Assembly: GCF_000003815.2 (NCBI RefSeq)
Contig: NC_049982.1
Location: 14,225,704-14,285,703, forward strand
DNA from: Branchiostoma floridae
Taxonomy: Eukaryota; Chordata; Leptocardii; Amphioxiformes; Branchiostomatidae
DNA: 60,000 bases
Direction: 5' to 3'
Both the position numbers and the translations under genes were made by a program. Within the stretch, counting starts at the first letter, position 1, and the number at the start of each line of letters is the position of its first letter. This document shows, in pieces, positions 34,801-40,923 of the stretch. A model generated the notes under the pieces. The model saw only the letters and a program-made list of their open reading frames with translations. It was not told where the DNA came from and did no database searches.

Positions 34801-36118
34801 CTGCTGTGTCACTCTCAAGCTGGTTCGGCTGCTCAGGTTCAACAAGGTGGTGCAGGTCCTGTTTGGCACCATCAGTACAGCCTTCAAACCGCTGGCTGGC
34901 TTCATGATGGTGGTGGCTGTCATTATGTTGGCTTATACTCAGGTATGTCCATTCATTCTTGTTTTTTTGGGGGGAGGGGGAAATGTTTTTTTTTTATTTC
35001 TTAGTAATTCAGGATCAGTTAAACTTTTTTATTGTATCGTATACATGTATACAGTAATCTAATTGGTACTGCAGTTGGGAAAGTAAAATGCAGTGGAACT
35101 AAAGGGGAAGTTACCAAGAATATTCTTAATTGATATCTGAAATCAAATGCAACAAAATTTGTAACAAACATACTTGTTTCAAGTATAATTTTATCTGACT
35201 GCATGGTACATGGTAGGTACACAAAGCATCTAGTTCTGATAGAAAAATACATTTTATAAACTGATTCACAATACACTTCTTATGTCCAGTAAATGTGGAG
35301 AAAAGATGACTTAACATTTTCCACATGTGTTGTTCAGCTGGGCAGCCTGCTGTTTGGCTCTAACCTGGAGACGTACAGCAGCATCGGAAGCAGTCTGGCC
35401 TCCATCTGCCTCATGACCATCGGCAGTTTTGACACCGCAGAGCTGACGGAAGTGTCATGGATCTATGGACCCATTTTCTTCTTCCTTCTACAAGTACAGC
35501 AACTTATTCTCTTATTATAATGTTAGCATTGTACATGTCATTTGCTACTAGCAGATTGATTTGGATGTATGATAAAATAAAAAGCTGGACTTTTCACTGA
35601 TGCAATGGCTATTAATCTAAACATGCCCAAACACCGTTGAATGTAACTTATATATCAAAGGTTTATTCATTATTGAGGAAAATCAAGACTTTGCATTATA
35701 TGTACTTCTGTCTCCAAGTGAAAGCTGATATGTCATGACTGTGGACTCTTCCTTGTCTACTGAGGAAACGAGTGCAGTGCTGTTTATTAATGATTGCGTG
35801 TCTCATTTATTGTAGGTGACCATGCAGTTTTTCCTGCTGACCATGTTTATGGCCATCTTGATGGACACCTATGCAGACGCGAACCAGAACACGGAGGCAC
35901 AGAAGTTGAGGATGATGGCGTTCATGCGCAAGCGTGTCACAGGTGGTAAGAAGATGCAGCAGACCTCCAAGAACACCAGGAATTGTGGTGACAGGTCGGG
36001 CAGGTATCAAGTGAGCCTGTGGGGAGATCCTGGGGTTTACAGGGAAACATTCAATCATGCTGATAATGCTTTAGAGTACCCGAGTAGAGAGTCTTTTTTC
36101 CGAAATAATTTATCTTAG
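4654..36118 (+). CDS. Gene 1: polycystin-1-like receptor-channel protein (REJ-D8C-GAIN/GPS-PLAT-11 TM)
   Basis: I read 41 exons by GT-AG sites: 4654-4834, 6460-6679, 7136-7253, 7592-7826, 8313-8472, 8905-9104, 9489-9711, 10155-10353, 10788-10959, 11389-11522, 12178-12282, 13235-13411, 14297-14425, 14579-14690, 14950-15035, 18237-18412, 19069-19171, 19298-19513, 19809-20094, 21132-21268, 21730-21852, 22116-22211, 22569-22676, 23013-23191, 23392-23457, 23801-23908, 24229-24442, 24768-24885, 25052-25253, 25472-25647, 25939-26126, 26549-26626, 26764-26859, 27308-27442, 27569-27737, 28079-28264, 33668-33813, 34152-34347, 34581-34942, 35338-35493, 35816-36118. Every junction keeps phase, giving 6774 nt, about 2257 residues plus a stop. 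The family (PKD1, PKD1L, PKDREJ) forms large membrane proteins with a self-cleaved ectodomain and a TRP-like core. The ATG at 4654 is tentative, since an AG at 4668-4669 may be an acceptor from an unseen upstream exon. The last exon could instead splice at a good GTAAGA donor near 35945. The closest family member cannot be decided by eye. Confidence 0.9.
5227..5345. repeat. dispersed repeat, shared with 18461-18540
   Basis: A TTTATT-rich start followed by GGGCAGCCCCTACAACAG, GTTGATTTCC and GGGGGCCCA words is repeated in diverged form at 18461-18540, next to the assembly gap. It is probably a SINE or other short interspersed element; its family is not recognised. Confidence 0.6.
5888..5911. 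repeat. (GTTTA)n microsatellite
   Basis: Four to five perfect GTTTA units lie within intron 1 of gene 1. Confidence 0.85.
5998..6042. repeat. short tandem duplication
   Basis: The words GGAAGGCAGAGCCCATCCTT appear twice, spaced 24 bases apart, within intron 1. Confidence 0.8.
6668..7030 (+). repeat. minisatellite built from the exon 2 / intron 2 splice junction
   Basis: About eleven imperfect copies of a 33-bp unit, ACACTGTACAGGTGAGACCC followed by AACTCTAGCACAA. The first copy is the true exon 2 end and donor (CTGTACAG|GTGAGA at 6679/6680). At least two later copies keep a perfect ACAG|GTGAGAC donor (near 6775 and 6929); others read ACAAGTGAG, CGGGTGAG or CAGTTGAG. The matching junction in gene 2 (42238) is single, so the array arose in gene 1 after duplication or was lost from gene 2. 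Confidence 0.9.
8313..9104 (+). CDS. Gene 1 exons 5-6: uromodulin-type D8C/D10C cysteine domain
   Basis: Exons 8313-8472 and 8905-9104, residues about 252-371. The domain opens with DPCTGYLSLTDSWRDWNN, continues with QQCDG, PGWYRVEGAAGN, DVCRKMCGY, MAKACPGNYYVYFLP and ends RFCDTAYC. These match the D8C domain of uromodulin, GP2 and OIT3 (C-x-x-Y-x-x-L, W-R, C-D, GWYRF-G-AG, CPG-x-YYVY, C-x-x-AYC). I count nine cysteines here against ten in gene 2: the one before the RHRC-like position has no partner here. D8C is extracellular and disulfide-bonded; its binding role in this protein is unknown. Confidence 0.85.
9489..13411 (+). CDS. Gene 1 exons 7-12: second part of REJ region
   Basis: Exons 9489-9711, 10155-10353, 10788-10959, 11389-11522, 12178-12282, 13235-13411; residues about 372-708. 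Beta-rich extracellular sequence with QVSYPGRLPGTY, a Cys pair in CWTNC, SIVWTVPVLPAG, FRATLFVGGVAT and YEFQWWKAGG, then PPGRINFRVRITS. The repeated strand-turn pattern and a closing R.R-rich segment fit the Ig/FN3-like part of REJ modules. Each exon pairs with one in gene 2 with equal phase, and often with exactly equal length (199, 172, 134, 105 nt). Confidence 0.75.
9845..9997. repeat. foldback (MITE-like) element in intron 7
   Basis: Imperfect inverted repeat: TCCAAGCAGAG, GGTAGCATAAG, ATAGTATCAT and AGGAGTGTAG on the left are mirrored by CTACACTCCT, ATGATACTACC, TAATGCCACC and CTGCTTGGA on the right. It is about 153 bp and was not seen in gene 2. Confidence 0.8.
13593..13823 (-). pseudogene. 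3' fragment of a reverse-transcriptase retroelement, antisense in intron 12
   Basis: The minus-strand frame reads KYQEIVDSAKEKGWKTQYF, then HVEVGCHSFIGQSL, KTLGALGVVGKKRRE and ends WSQKYNN-stop. This style of C-terminus is one I associate with RT-encoding non-LTR elements of invertebrates. Only the tail is present; no RT catalytic motif lies upstream, so it is a 5'-truncated copy. The family assignment rests on memory of the motif. Confidence 0.5.
14197..14232. repeat. (ATT)n-rich simple repeat
   Basis: An imperfect TTATTATCA/ATT run lies in intron 12 just upstream of exon 13. Confidence 0.7.
14297..20094 (+). CDS. Gene 1 exons 13-19: GAIN-like region before the GPS
   Basis: Exons 14297-14425, 14579-14690, 14950-15035, 18237-18412, 19069-19171, 19298-19513, 19809-20094; residues about 709-1077. 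Exons 13-15 give an alanine-rich, probably helical part (DTSNDLAAQKAVLSALA, AAARAAAEDH), as in the helical half of GAIN domains. Exon 16 carries VMDDIYLNYMMTAPDITG. Exons 18-19 give the beta half with NPFEYSNNS, VVPFLVRYSGSSLHINI and VHLFLRKEDPPTPEVYNW. Exon 19 is near identical to gene 2 exon 19. Intron 15 is expanded to 3.2 kb by transposable elements. Confidence 0.8.
15465..17678. mobile_element. inverted-repeat element A in intron 15
   Basis: It starts AATCATGTAGTCCCCGCGG and ends in the inverse, CGGAGGACTACATGATT. The first ~140 bp (15465-15603) and last ~85 bp (17595-17678) recur in element B just downstream. The 2 kb interior has no recognised transposase and contains a minisatellite. 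The long proline-rich open frame on the minus strand (17026-17640) is low-complexity sequence. It is probably a non-autonomous DNA transposon. Confidence 0.7.
16020..16520. repeat. GGAATTTGGCCATGTAATT-type minisatellite inside element A
   Basis: Many imperfect repeats of GGAATTYGGCCATGGAATGG and GGAATTTGGCCATGTAATTG make up this tract, most regular at 16125-16340. Copies are separated by diverged spacers. It is unrelated to CRISPR arrays: there are no constant repeats with unique spacers. Confidence 0.85.
17701..18099. mobile_element. short inverted-repeat element B, tandem relative of A
   Basis: It has the same first ~140 bp and last ~85 bp as element A, but only about 170 bp of unrelated interior. 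The two copies are 22 bp apart. The bases before both (ATTTTAA) and after both (TTGAGATACAGTTAT) are also shared, so the arrangement looks like a tandem duplication of an occupied site, one copy having another interior. Confidence 0.75.
18541..18640. other. assembly gap (100 N)
   Basis: A run of exactly 100 N, the usual placeholder for a gap of unknown size, within intron 16. Confidence 0.99.
18653..18679. repeat. near-perfect 27-bp palindrome
   Basis: TTGAAAAAGTTAC and GTAACTTTTTCAA flank a single central base just after the gap. It could be one end of an element hidden by the gap. Confidence 0.7.
18707..19019. mobile_element. MITE with ~27-bp terminal inverted repeats in intron 16
   Basis: The left end GCTAAGGGCACAACCCGTCG is mirrored by the right end, which finishes GGGTTGTGTCCTTAGC; the pairing continues into CGTACGTG/CACGTACG. 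About 313 bp long, without coding capacity. No clear target-site duplication was seen. It ends 49 bp before exon 17, so it sits next to the acceptor at 19067-19068. Confidence 0.8.
20210..20420. mobile_element. MITE with TACTGTAAATG ends, copy 1
   Basis: The ends TACTGTAAATG and GCATTTACAGTA are inverted repeats, and the interior pairs GTTCGCGGTAAC/GTTCGTGG-type words with ACCGCGAA and CCACGAAC. The same family lies at 47390-47697 in gene 2 between different exons, so the two insertions are independent. Confidence 0.85.
21132..21852 (+). CDS. Gene 1 exons 20-21: GPS autoproteolysis site
   Basis: Exons 21132-21268 and 21730-21852, residues about 1078-1164. The GPS pattern is clear: ETLCVYFGDEW, then LWHDDGC, then THMHCRCDHLTKF. 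Four cysteines and the H-L-T tripeptide are the conserved GPS features; in polycystins and adhesion GPCRs cleavage falls between L and T, leaving the two halves non-covalently bound. The site ends about 30 residues before TM1, as in the family. The first ~95 nt of exon 20 are identical to gene 2. Confidence 0.93.
22116..23908 (+). CDS. Gene 1 exons 22-26: TM1 and cytosolic PLAT domain
   Basis: Exon 22 (22116-22211) gives TM1, GLILVLVVFLLYLLAVLW, followed by basic ARKADRRDLTK. Exons 22569-22676, 23013-23191, 23392-23457 and 23801-23908 (residues about 1197-1349) form a PLAT/LH2 beta-sandwich: QYVVTLYTGFKGGAGTTAS, VWINLFGDYG, DSFLVSSRNIIG, VWHDNTGYSPEW, WYLSQIVVQ, then WFAVGEDDGKIER. PLAT domains in this position bind lipids or partner proteins in known polycystins. 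No counterpart of exons 23-26 was found after gene 2. Confidence 0.92.
24229..26859 (+). CDS. Gene 1 exons 27-33: TM2-TM5 and cytosolic loops
   Basis: Exons 24229-24442, 24768-24885, 25052-25253, 25472-25647, 25939-26126, 26549-26626, 26764-26859; residues about 1350-1707. It opens with NDSHLWFSVKGRPARSPFT and RVQRLSCCLTLLYSTM, the signature of polycystin-1 TM2. Exon 28 is TM3 with a basic tail. Exons 29-30 are a hydrophilic loop with a lysine/serine run (KKSKDKKSKKSKDEDES). Exon 31 holds TM4 and TM5 with FGRPKAEAW between them and VVQPVKLV in TM5. Exon 33 has KKLEDKKRR before TM6. Confidence 0.9.
27308..33813 (+). CDS. Gene 1 exons 34-37: TM6 and polycystin extracellular (TOP-like) domain
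   Basis: Exons 27308-27442, 27569-27737, 28079-28264, 33668-33813; residues about 1708-1919. Exon 34 holds TM6 (VWLFVIFVLVVTMIAY). The next exons carry FWTWLQAGLIPTLY, WYNGRV and LVGAAAIRQVRLEPG, the start of the extracellular domain between the first and second helix of the channel core, then LDPSVLFSNQTREELL and GGWLDENTRAV, which precede the final strands. Intron 36 contains both a foldback insert at the donor and the DIRS-like element. Confidence 0.9.
28264..28378. mobile_element. foldback insertion duplicating the exon 36 splice donor
   Basis: Two 36-nt arms (28276-28311, starting AGTACCATCCTCCGTAGTGA, and 28326-28361, ending CTACGGAGGATGGTACT) differ at about three positions and flank a 14-nt loop. 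On both sides stands GGTGAGTCCT (28264-28273 and 28369-28378), which fits a 10-bp target-site duplication. That word includes the last base of exon 36 and its donor, so the insertion gave the intron a second donor copy. Confidence 0.8.
28420..28549 (+). repeat. DIRS left inverted terminal repeat
   Basis: It runs from AGCCATGGTCC to GACGTCAGTTTTT and is matched base for base by the reverse complement of 33110-33240. It contains TAATTAGCATG and the GTGATGACGTCA word, and probably holds the element's promoter. Confidence 0.9.
28561..30012 (+). CDS. DIRS ORF1, gag-like nucleic-acid-binding protein
   Basis: The frame is open for 483 codons. The first ATG is at 28561, but MSDSKKDSRRRKGSH from the ATG at 28624 looks more natural. 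The N-terminus is rich in Ser, Arg and Lys (SSSSRHSSSDKRAREE). The middle (PFDREPAAPEKVW, LSVPELDSAAKEM, LHVVAPVLNLW) is probably helical. The C-terminus is an RGG-like basic stretch (RGRGASSASTSRGRGGFRG). This fits ORF1 of DIRS elements, thought to package the RNA. The last ~137 nt overlap the RT frame. Confidence 0.8.
   Translation: MESGHALRALVFPYFSSFSSAMSDSKKDSRRRKGSHGSHSSSSRHSSSDKRAREEFSRSKSSSSSPRGIGDKRELVSAPLPPGHERGDGALADGRSTEDPESSGQKELLLEGQKSPRLPREPNGDKSPVRTPEWPGDLGELRDLLGVNVIQQDQNSLRVAFGLMSEEFKGVKEILGSIAASVGAKRHIGAPSELESEVTPSKRSRFDSGDESTCSAASDMSFVPFDREPAAPEKVWTARQSVVRFAADYFDLKKERKTESLTHWQNKYLLPSNAPKELSVPELDSAAKEMIKSIDFYKGKSALQVDRNLASVHTKLLHVVAPVLNLWQMLKECNGEISEPDRDIMQDCAATAVWLLGSAHSKIADVRRSSLAEVSYQPTAKDLFGLIPDDPTQLLRNDLGSKARELASGKKALVDTLKPKQSSQRGRGASSASTSRGRGGFRGNRKFRPPPSRQSGGNSNSKFYWGSQFSRTSNQSGDGKKSK
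29876..32935 (+). CDS. DIRS reverse transcriptase and tyrosine recombinase sharing one frame
   Basis: This frame is open for 1019 codons, overlapping the end of ORF1 in the +1 frame and without an ATG at its 5' limit. The RT part (to about 31190) has GGLRPVINLRPLNRCL, KIDLTDAYFTVAIHP, PFGVSSAP and the catalytic YLDD in IIYLDDMLIF. From about 31200 to 31950 the frame is open but reads across the RNase H/methyltransferase part out of frame. The recombinase part (after about 31960) has VSAGREQSL (first Arg), YSGHSVRSAS (His-x-x-Arg) and ANWANATTFERFY (Trp and the Tyr nucleophile). I infer that RT and recombinase came to share this frame through a small deletion near 31190. Confidence 0.85.
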   Translation: MAFAAIGSSALPPLASQEETPTLSSTGVRSFPAPPISQETGRNLSSISQSCLHQLLRRRLPALQPVPHPLPNPLPHGGRLKFFLPVWRKLTSDQVILDIVKGYRLPFKRSPPVQTSIPWTRAMTREQVLAIDSEIASMLNKGAIQEVPFSSDLFISRLFTVPKKTGGLRPVINLRPLNRCLFVPKFKMESLGMVRELVRPGDFFCKIDLTDAYFTVAIHPNHHRFLTFAWKNKFFSFVCLPFGVSSAPLVFTKLLKVVVSHLRRRGIRLIIYLDDMLIFADSSDRCRQDAITATDFIAHVGFVTNLGKSVLEPTQCITFLGSGLNSLSMCLFLPGVKLQELSQLAGEVLERECLSARQLASVIGKFQAATVSVLLGPLHLRHLQLLLISCLRQSGGFWQTPVRLTESARQDLIWWRDELRLHNYRPIHCPEENVVIETELGSIRKWREHRRALVARRTRTAHKSVGNAGSLSGTEGLLQGQGELYSTSQIGQLNRSFVHQPPRRHKVASPFKSGSKPVGLLRGEKHPVVSRSRGGCNQRKSGLQVQTLRSHNRVVTLPTSVSGHTEDVSQSAQSGSGRSLRIPTQQETTQVCVLGARPRESGDECVHDELEPVGSSVCLSPIQDHREGLEEGPPGPSNSALCGTNLGHSGMVSTDTRNVREKTSTAASVPVASHTTRRRKSAPAEQHITYGHVDCLRRQFREFDISEGVTEILLASWRPKTRGLYASAWRKWARWSRSRGLDPVYAPLSKVLDFLHHLFSTGFQYRTLNVYRSAISSTHVNVEGKPVGAHSLVSRFMKGVFELRPPMPKHIAIWDVSVVLKFLRQWSPAKCLSLKQLTFKVAMLVALVSAGREQSLALLSTSHMSSSKEGILFVIDKVTKTSRPDKPSHSLWVAKFDNKVLCPVTYLRAYLERTARFRSSSDSRVFRGLVKPHKAVGSSTIARWLKQMLSEAGIKEYSGHSVRSASASAAFKAGVSVKDILKAANWANATTFERFYNKPSNSSSFHFGCSVLASASKSC
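31215..31960 (+). pseudogene. DIRS RNase H and methyltransferase-like region, displaced frame
   Basis: In the third frame the sequence reads GVSTGGRWSRAERGQHINQLE, VKSDNSTVVSYINRRGGT and LSADHVAGVTNVRAD, the RNase H pattern of DIRS elements. It continues with VDLFASRLNRKLPKFVSWEPD and YAFPPFKIIERVLRKVR, the methyltransferase-associated part. It is out of frame with the RT just upstream. The aspartate expected in the first RNase H motif (V-I-E-T-D) is not present: after VIET the sequence jumps to a Glu-Leu-Gly and then shifts frame. I read this as a small deletion with a frameshift, or a sequencing error. Confidence 0.7.
32928..33037. repeat. DIRS internal complementary region
   Basis: Bases 32928-32967 are the reverse complement of the left end (28403-28442 region), and 32966-33037 the reverse complement of the right end (to 33299). 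The two halves meet exactly where the ends would join in a circle. The stop codon of the recombinase frame (32933-32935) lies inside it. Confidence 0.9.
33110..33240 (-). repeat. DIRS right inverted terminal repeat
   Basis: Reverse complement of 28420-28549 with no difference that I can see; it starts AAAAAACTGACGTCATCAC and ends ATTAAGGACCATGGCT. The unique right extension continues to 33299. Confidence 0.9.
34152..36118 (+). CDS. Gene 1 exons 38-41: TM7-TM11, pore and C-terminus
   Basis: Exons 34152-34347, 34581-34942, 35338-35493, 35816-36118; residues about 1920-2257. TM7 is QILLLALKGVMVLFLFIF; TM8 starts WNWVELLVILAGF; TM9 GWVEVYTYVTAG with KLVRLLRFNK after it; TM10 GFMMVVAVIMLAYTQ; the pore segment reads SLASICLMTIGSFDTAEL; TM11 GPIFFFLLQVTMQFFLL. 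The acceptor at 34580 was chosen because the earlier AG (about 34522) leads to a stop in the required frame. The filter position that is GD in PKD2-type channels is GS here. The cytosolic tail is short, with no coiled coil that I can see. Confidence 0.9.
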
Positions 36119-36771
36119 ATCTAAATTGCAGGTTCTTGGTGATACCTGTACATGTATTTCATTTGTAAAGCTATACATTATAGAGTAAAATCTACCTTAA
36201 CCATACAAGACAGCTGTTGCTATTACATTTTTATATTAATGCACCTTACCTAAGAACTTTTAGTTAGTTCCTCTCGAGCCTTGGGGTCAACTAGGGCCGT
36301 CCTCCTCGTGATGTCTATCCAGTGCAATCTTTTGCTTCTCTCCCATGCAGCTCTATACGAAGAGCTGCTTGTCACTTCTTAGGTCTTTTTTCCACATTCA
36401 ACCTCCATGTGAGTCTGGGCTTGCCTCTGCTTCTTCTGCTACATACATACACGTATACATGTACATGTAGGTGGTTTCTAGTCAATGATTTTTTTTTTTT
36501 GCTGTTACAATTCTGTGTTCTATCATTTTCAAGATATTGCCCTGCGCACCTTATCCTTCTCAGTCTCAGAAGTCATGGCTGCCACTTTTATTTTGTTCTC
36601 TGGAAAACTTTTTATTTTTCTGTTTCTGTTTCAATTGCCCAGTATTTTTGATACACAGTTGAATTGATGAATGAATGAATCTGATTCATCATCATTATCC
36701 ACTGTGTTCTACCTCAGTCTTTGAAGAACCCTGTAGGTGCATTCAGTCTTTCTTCATCTTTTTCCATTGTA

Positions 36772-36860
36772 TTTGGGTGGGTGGGTGGGTGGATGGGTGT
36801 GTGTGTGTATTTATAGGTGGATGGATGGATGAATGAATGAATGAATGAATTAATTAATGG
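36772..36860. repeat. compound GGGT / TGTG / GGAT / GAAT microsatellite
   Basis: A run of GGGTGGGTGGGT passes into GTGTGTGT, GGATGGAT and GAATGAATGAAT units. Confidence 0.85.
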
Positions 36861-38073
36861 TTTATTCGAGCATTATGATCAAACAAAAAGTATATAGCAG
36901 CCACAGGGTGACGGGTAAAGAACAAAATTGCATGGTGAAATTGCATGTGAAGATCAATATTACAGAAAAAAATATGATTCAGTTAAAATGAAATGTAACT
37001 AGTGTAGGGAAAATTCTCTGTTGTGTACAGCTGCATGTCATAGTGAGTGGCTGATGCTATATATGGCAATGATCTGTTGTGCTGGCAATAGGTGAGAGGT
37101 TTTCTCTTTATCATCACTCTGCTGCTAACGTTTCCCTTAAGATGTATCAATACCTGTGTCTGTAGAGATTATTACTGGTTCTTGTCTATCTTCATTTACA
37201 CGTAAATATAAGCTCAATCATTGTAGTACATAACCTAACATTGTACATAACATACATATATCTCTTAACAGACCATCATATAGTCTCATGCTGTGTATTA
37301 TCATGTTGAATTGTTAGATTAACACATTTTTGATGCTAACTTAAAGGAAACTATCCCCTTTGATTTTGATAAATACATAAAGAAATAATGTACAAGCTTT
37401 GGTGTAGAATACTAATTTATTGTATAACATGTAGATGTAATGTATATACATGTATATTGCTTTCACATTAGTTCTCATTGTGGTACACCATACAGAAAAT
37501 GCTTACTATTAATCATTGAGAGCAGGCGAGATGCTACATATAAGTGATAATGCAAATGTTATGGCCTTTTCGCTTAGTGTTTATCTGAGTTTAGGTCAAC
37601 AGCATGCTTCCAGGAACCATTTATTTTCTGTGTAATATTGAAAAAATAAAGGATAGGTCATGTCAACACACAGTGTATTGAGTGTTGTTTGACTCATTAC
37701 ATGTCATAGCTTAAACATAGTCAGTAATTGATAGATAACAATATGATGAATATGGCAACAGTTCCCAATCTTCCTCATAACCTCAATGAAAAGTGGCCTA
37801 CAGGCCAACTTGAGTTTCTCATGAATAAAAGGTTCAAACAAACTTACTCACTCACCCACAACACAGATTCAATAGATATAAAGAATAGAACTGTGGATGA
37901 AGTCATGTACGTGTACTTTCCCGATACTTTTATTAGCATTATTAGCATACTTTTATTATATTTTGGATACTGAAGCAAATGATCATGAAAAGAATCAAAG
38001 ACAATTTGGTTGTACAGTGGAGAGTCTTGCATCAAGATGAATAATTTTCATAAGTTAAACATAAATGGGTCAG

Positions 38074-38214
38074 GTGTAACAGTGGGGTTCAAGCGCTGCC
38101 AAACTGTCCATGCCAATGGCTCTAGAGCTTTTGGTGTTGTGGTTTGCACTTTGGATTTGTAATCCGCCGACCCGGGTTCAATCCCGGGTGTCAGCATGTT
38201 TGTTTCTTTCTGTT
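38074..38214 (+). mobile_element. tRNA-derived SINE, copy 1
   Basis: It starts GTGTAACAGTGGGGTTCAAG. A tRNA-like part follows with an A-box-like TGGCTCTAGAG, an anticodon-like arm (GGA, loop TTTGTAA, TCC) and a perfect B-box, GGGTTCAATCCCGGG. The loop would give anticodon TGT, so a threonine tRNA is the likely ancestor. The D-arm region is too long and no acceptor stem closes, so it is not a working tRNA gene. A second copy is at 58720-58860, and antisense heads lie at 53810 and 54010. Confidence 0.8.
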
Positions 38215-38603
38215 CCTACTCGCCCCTCTGAACCTGGGTCAACTTTATAATGAGAGGTTACCATGGGCAGATTTGTTTGTCCCCAGCAAAGGGACAGATA
38301 CAAAATACAGGTTTCTCTGTGGTTCATATACATCATGTACCTGTGATACAATCAGCAAGGTTATATGCAATCAATGATATGCAAAAAGCAACATGCTGCC
38401 TCAGTCTGTATCACACATTATTGTATACCATCTTTGTGGGCACACGTCATAACAGTAACATTACACATTCAATCTCTTACTGACCGGGGGCTTATTAATC
38501 CTCCTCATTGATATAATCTGGATACTGGTACCATGTCCCTTACAAGGTCTGGTCAGAGAAGTGCTCTGTTAGTGATGCTTTGCACACTTTTTTCCATCCA
38601 TCC

Positions 38604-38806
38604 CAGGGTTGGACAAGTTTTCTAAAATTCACCTGTGTTGACCATTGCTTGATACCATGAATGTGAAATAGTAACAAGTATATCAAAATCACACTCATGG
38701 AAAAATTTTACTTGCCTGATTGGGCAAGTAGGATAGGACATGTGCTTGCCCGATCAGCACTTTCACTTGCCCAGGACAACCAGACTATTGGACTTGTCCA
38801 ACCCTG
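38604..38806. mobile_element. short hAT-like non-autonomous element
   Basis: The ends CAGGGTTGGACAAGT and ACTTGTCCAACCCTG are perfect 15-bp inverted repeats about 203 bp apart, with CAGGG termini as in many hAT elements. The interior repeats words such as GGGCAAGT and ACTTGCCC. A partial CATCC is found on both flanks, but no clear 8-bp target duplication. Confidence 0.75.
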
Positions 38807-39116
38807 CATCCCTTCTGCTAAGTTCCCCCTCTGTCTGCCTCAGTAATCTTTTTCCTTAGTTAGATCCACTGTAAGCATGTCTGTTGGAACAAGTGATGAA
38901 ACCACACATGAAAAGTGCTGGTGGATGGTTCTAAAAAAAAACTTGTCTGACTCACAATTTTACCAGAGTTTGAGCATTTCAATTAAGACATTATGAAGGG
39001 TCCATTTCTGTTTGGCAATGACAAGGTTCAATTTTATTGTTGTTTCTCCAGAAGAATGCACACTTCTTTCCATCCTTTGTGCAAGTGCAATAAATAACAC
39101 AATGCCCTCACTGTGA

Positions 39117-39420
39117 TTGACAGGTGAATGCCACTTGACTAGCTTCACAGTGTCGCACCCTGCCTCGCTTTGTCTGCCTTGTCTCTGGGGATTAAGAGTG
39201 ACGGCATTTTCATGTCCCAAATTGCACACTCGGGTTAATAAACCCCTTGACACTATTTCAATAATATACAAGATAATTATCATGATGCCAGCAGTTTGAC
39301 AGGTGGATGACACTTTAATCGCTCACCATGTCGCCCGGTGCCTCGCTTTGTCTACCTTGTCTCAAGGGAGTAAGTGTGACTTTATTATTATGTCGCAAAT
39401 TGCACACTCGGGTTAATGAC
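39117..39420. repeat. two diverged copies of a ~130-bp unit
   Basis: TGACAGGTG at 39118 and 39298 begins two copies that share TGCCTCGCTTTGTCT, CCTTGTCTC and AATTGCACACTCGGGTTAAT. They are spaced 180 bp. Their nature is unknown. Confidence 0.75.
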
Positions 39421-40368
39421 CTAGTAGTTTCTTTGTATTCTCGAAAACATCTCGAGCCACATCATCATTATATGTATGCCAATGTGTCATGTAGAAATTT
39501 TGCTTTTTTTGTATGATTGTGTATTTCAGCTCTTTATGTTGCAACTCTGTATTCACATCTTACTAATGTTACATAATTTTGAAGCTGCTTAAGGAGTAAT
39601 TTGCAGTGCTGTCATACGGATGTAACCAAGGACAAAGATAAAAGAATAACTGTTTCATATATCATAGTTACTTACAGAACAATATTTACAACAAGACTTT
39701 TTAGAAACTGAAAGTGTCAGAAGATCCTTCTGTACCGTTATCCATAGTAACACTCAGATCAACACAACAAATATTAGTTCCTAGGGTGTTGGGATATTTG
39801 AATATTATATACGCTGATAGTTTTGAGTGATTGTGTGGCTAATTGCAATGCTCATGTCTTTTCTACAGATCAAGTCAAGCATAAGCCAAGTGCAGCCTTC
39901 ACACTGTTACTCTCATTTGGCACACACCCATGCTGTGATGAAGGCATCAACTAGCATCCCTTAAGACAGTCATCAGGAGCTCTACTTTTGCTGAGAGAAT
40001 TAATGTTGACTGCCCATTTTATAACATTGGAAACCTTCACTGACATTCTTTCTCTACATTTGTACCTAGGATATTAATTGCAGATGATGCTGGAACTCTG
40101 CATCAAACAGGGCACTCTACCAAAACATTGGAGATGGCTGGCTGCTTCAGGTATGGCAATTTTGAGTGTGTTCTTGAAATATGGTACCTTACACGTCTGA
40201 AGACAGTCATAACAAGAAATTATCATTGGATAACAATTCAATGAATTAACTGGGGATGGTAAACTGTAACATGTGCCGTTACAGTACTAAAAATTATGCT
40301 GTATATGAATTTCTACATAGTTACATGAAGTAGTACAGTACATAAACATTTAAATATTTTACTATTAT

Positions 40369-40468
40369 NNNNNNNNNNNNNNNNNNNNNNNNNNNNNNNN
40401 NNNNNNNNNNNNNNNNNNNNNNNNNNNNNNNNNNNNNNNNNNNNNNNNNNNNNNNNNNNNNNNNNNNN
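40369..40468. other. assembly gap (100 N)
   Basis: A gap placeholder 455 bp before the first exon of gene 2 that I can place. The start codon exon of gene 2 could be inside it. Confidence 0.99.
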
Positions 40469-40923
40469 CAGCAGTTCATGTGTAACCATGATCCCCGGTA
40501 TAATTTCCAGATTTCTTGATGGAACAAACATACAATATAATCTAATGTTACATGACTACTTAATAGAAAGCTACATGATGATCATAAAGCACTGTTTTTC
40601 TTGTATCATTTTGATGTGCTGCTTTCTGATTGTGCTCTTTATGTCATGTTTATTAAAATCATTGTCTTGTTTTGTTTTTAATTACCTACTGGACTGCTAG
40701 TAACAATATTTCTCCATGATTGCTGTAGTGAGTGTCTTAAATAAATCATTGATAGGTCAAACAGGCTCCAAGAATCCTGTACAAAAGAAGTTTCTTAGTG
40801 ATTGTGATCTATTTCTCACAGGGGACACTGCTGAAATGTCATTCATATCAACTGTGAAAAAAACTTAAAGGACCCTTACAGGAAACAGTGACAATTATTG
40901 CTTTCTCTCATTTGTTTTTGAAG

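Larger units (their letters stand above)
36119..40923. other. intergenic region between the two polycystin-like genes
   Basis: There is no recognisable gene. It begins with the possible 3' UTR of gene 1; an AATAAA stands at 37645-37650 and could be its polyadenylation signal. It contains simple repeats (36772-36856), a tRNA-derived SINE (38074-38214), an hAT-like short element (38604-38806), a repeated pair (39117-39420) and a 100-N gap. A short exon-like stretch lies at about 40071-40152 (CCTAG acceptor, CTTCAG|GTATGG donor), which might be an upstream exon of gene 2; this is only a guess. Confidence 0.5.

Noticed and set aside
38120-38200. Functional tRNA-Thr gene
   Set aside because: B box and anticodon-like arm are present, but the D region is too long, no acceptor stem closes, and the flanks match a second copy at 58720, so it is a SINE.
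40313-40531. Minus-strand frames spanning the N run
   Set aside because: Most of the translation is unknown residues from the gap, so there is no real coding evidence.
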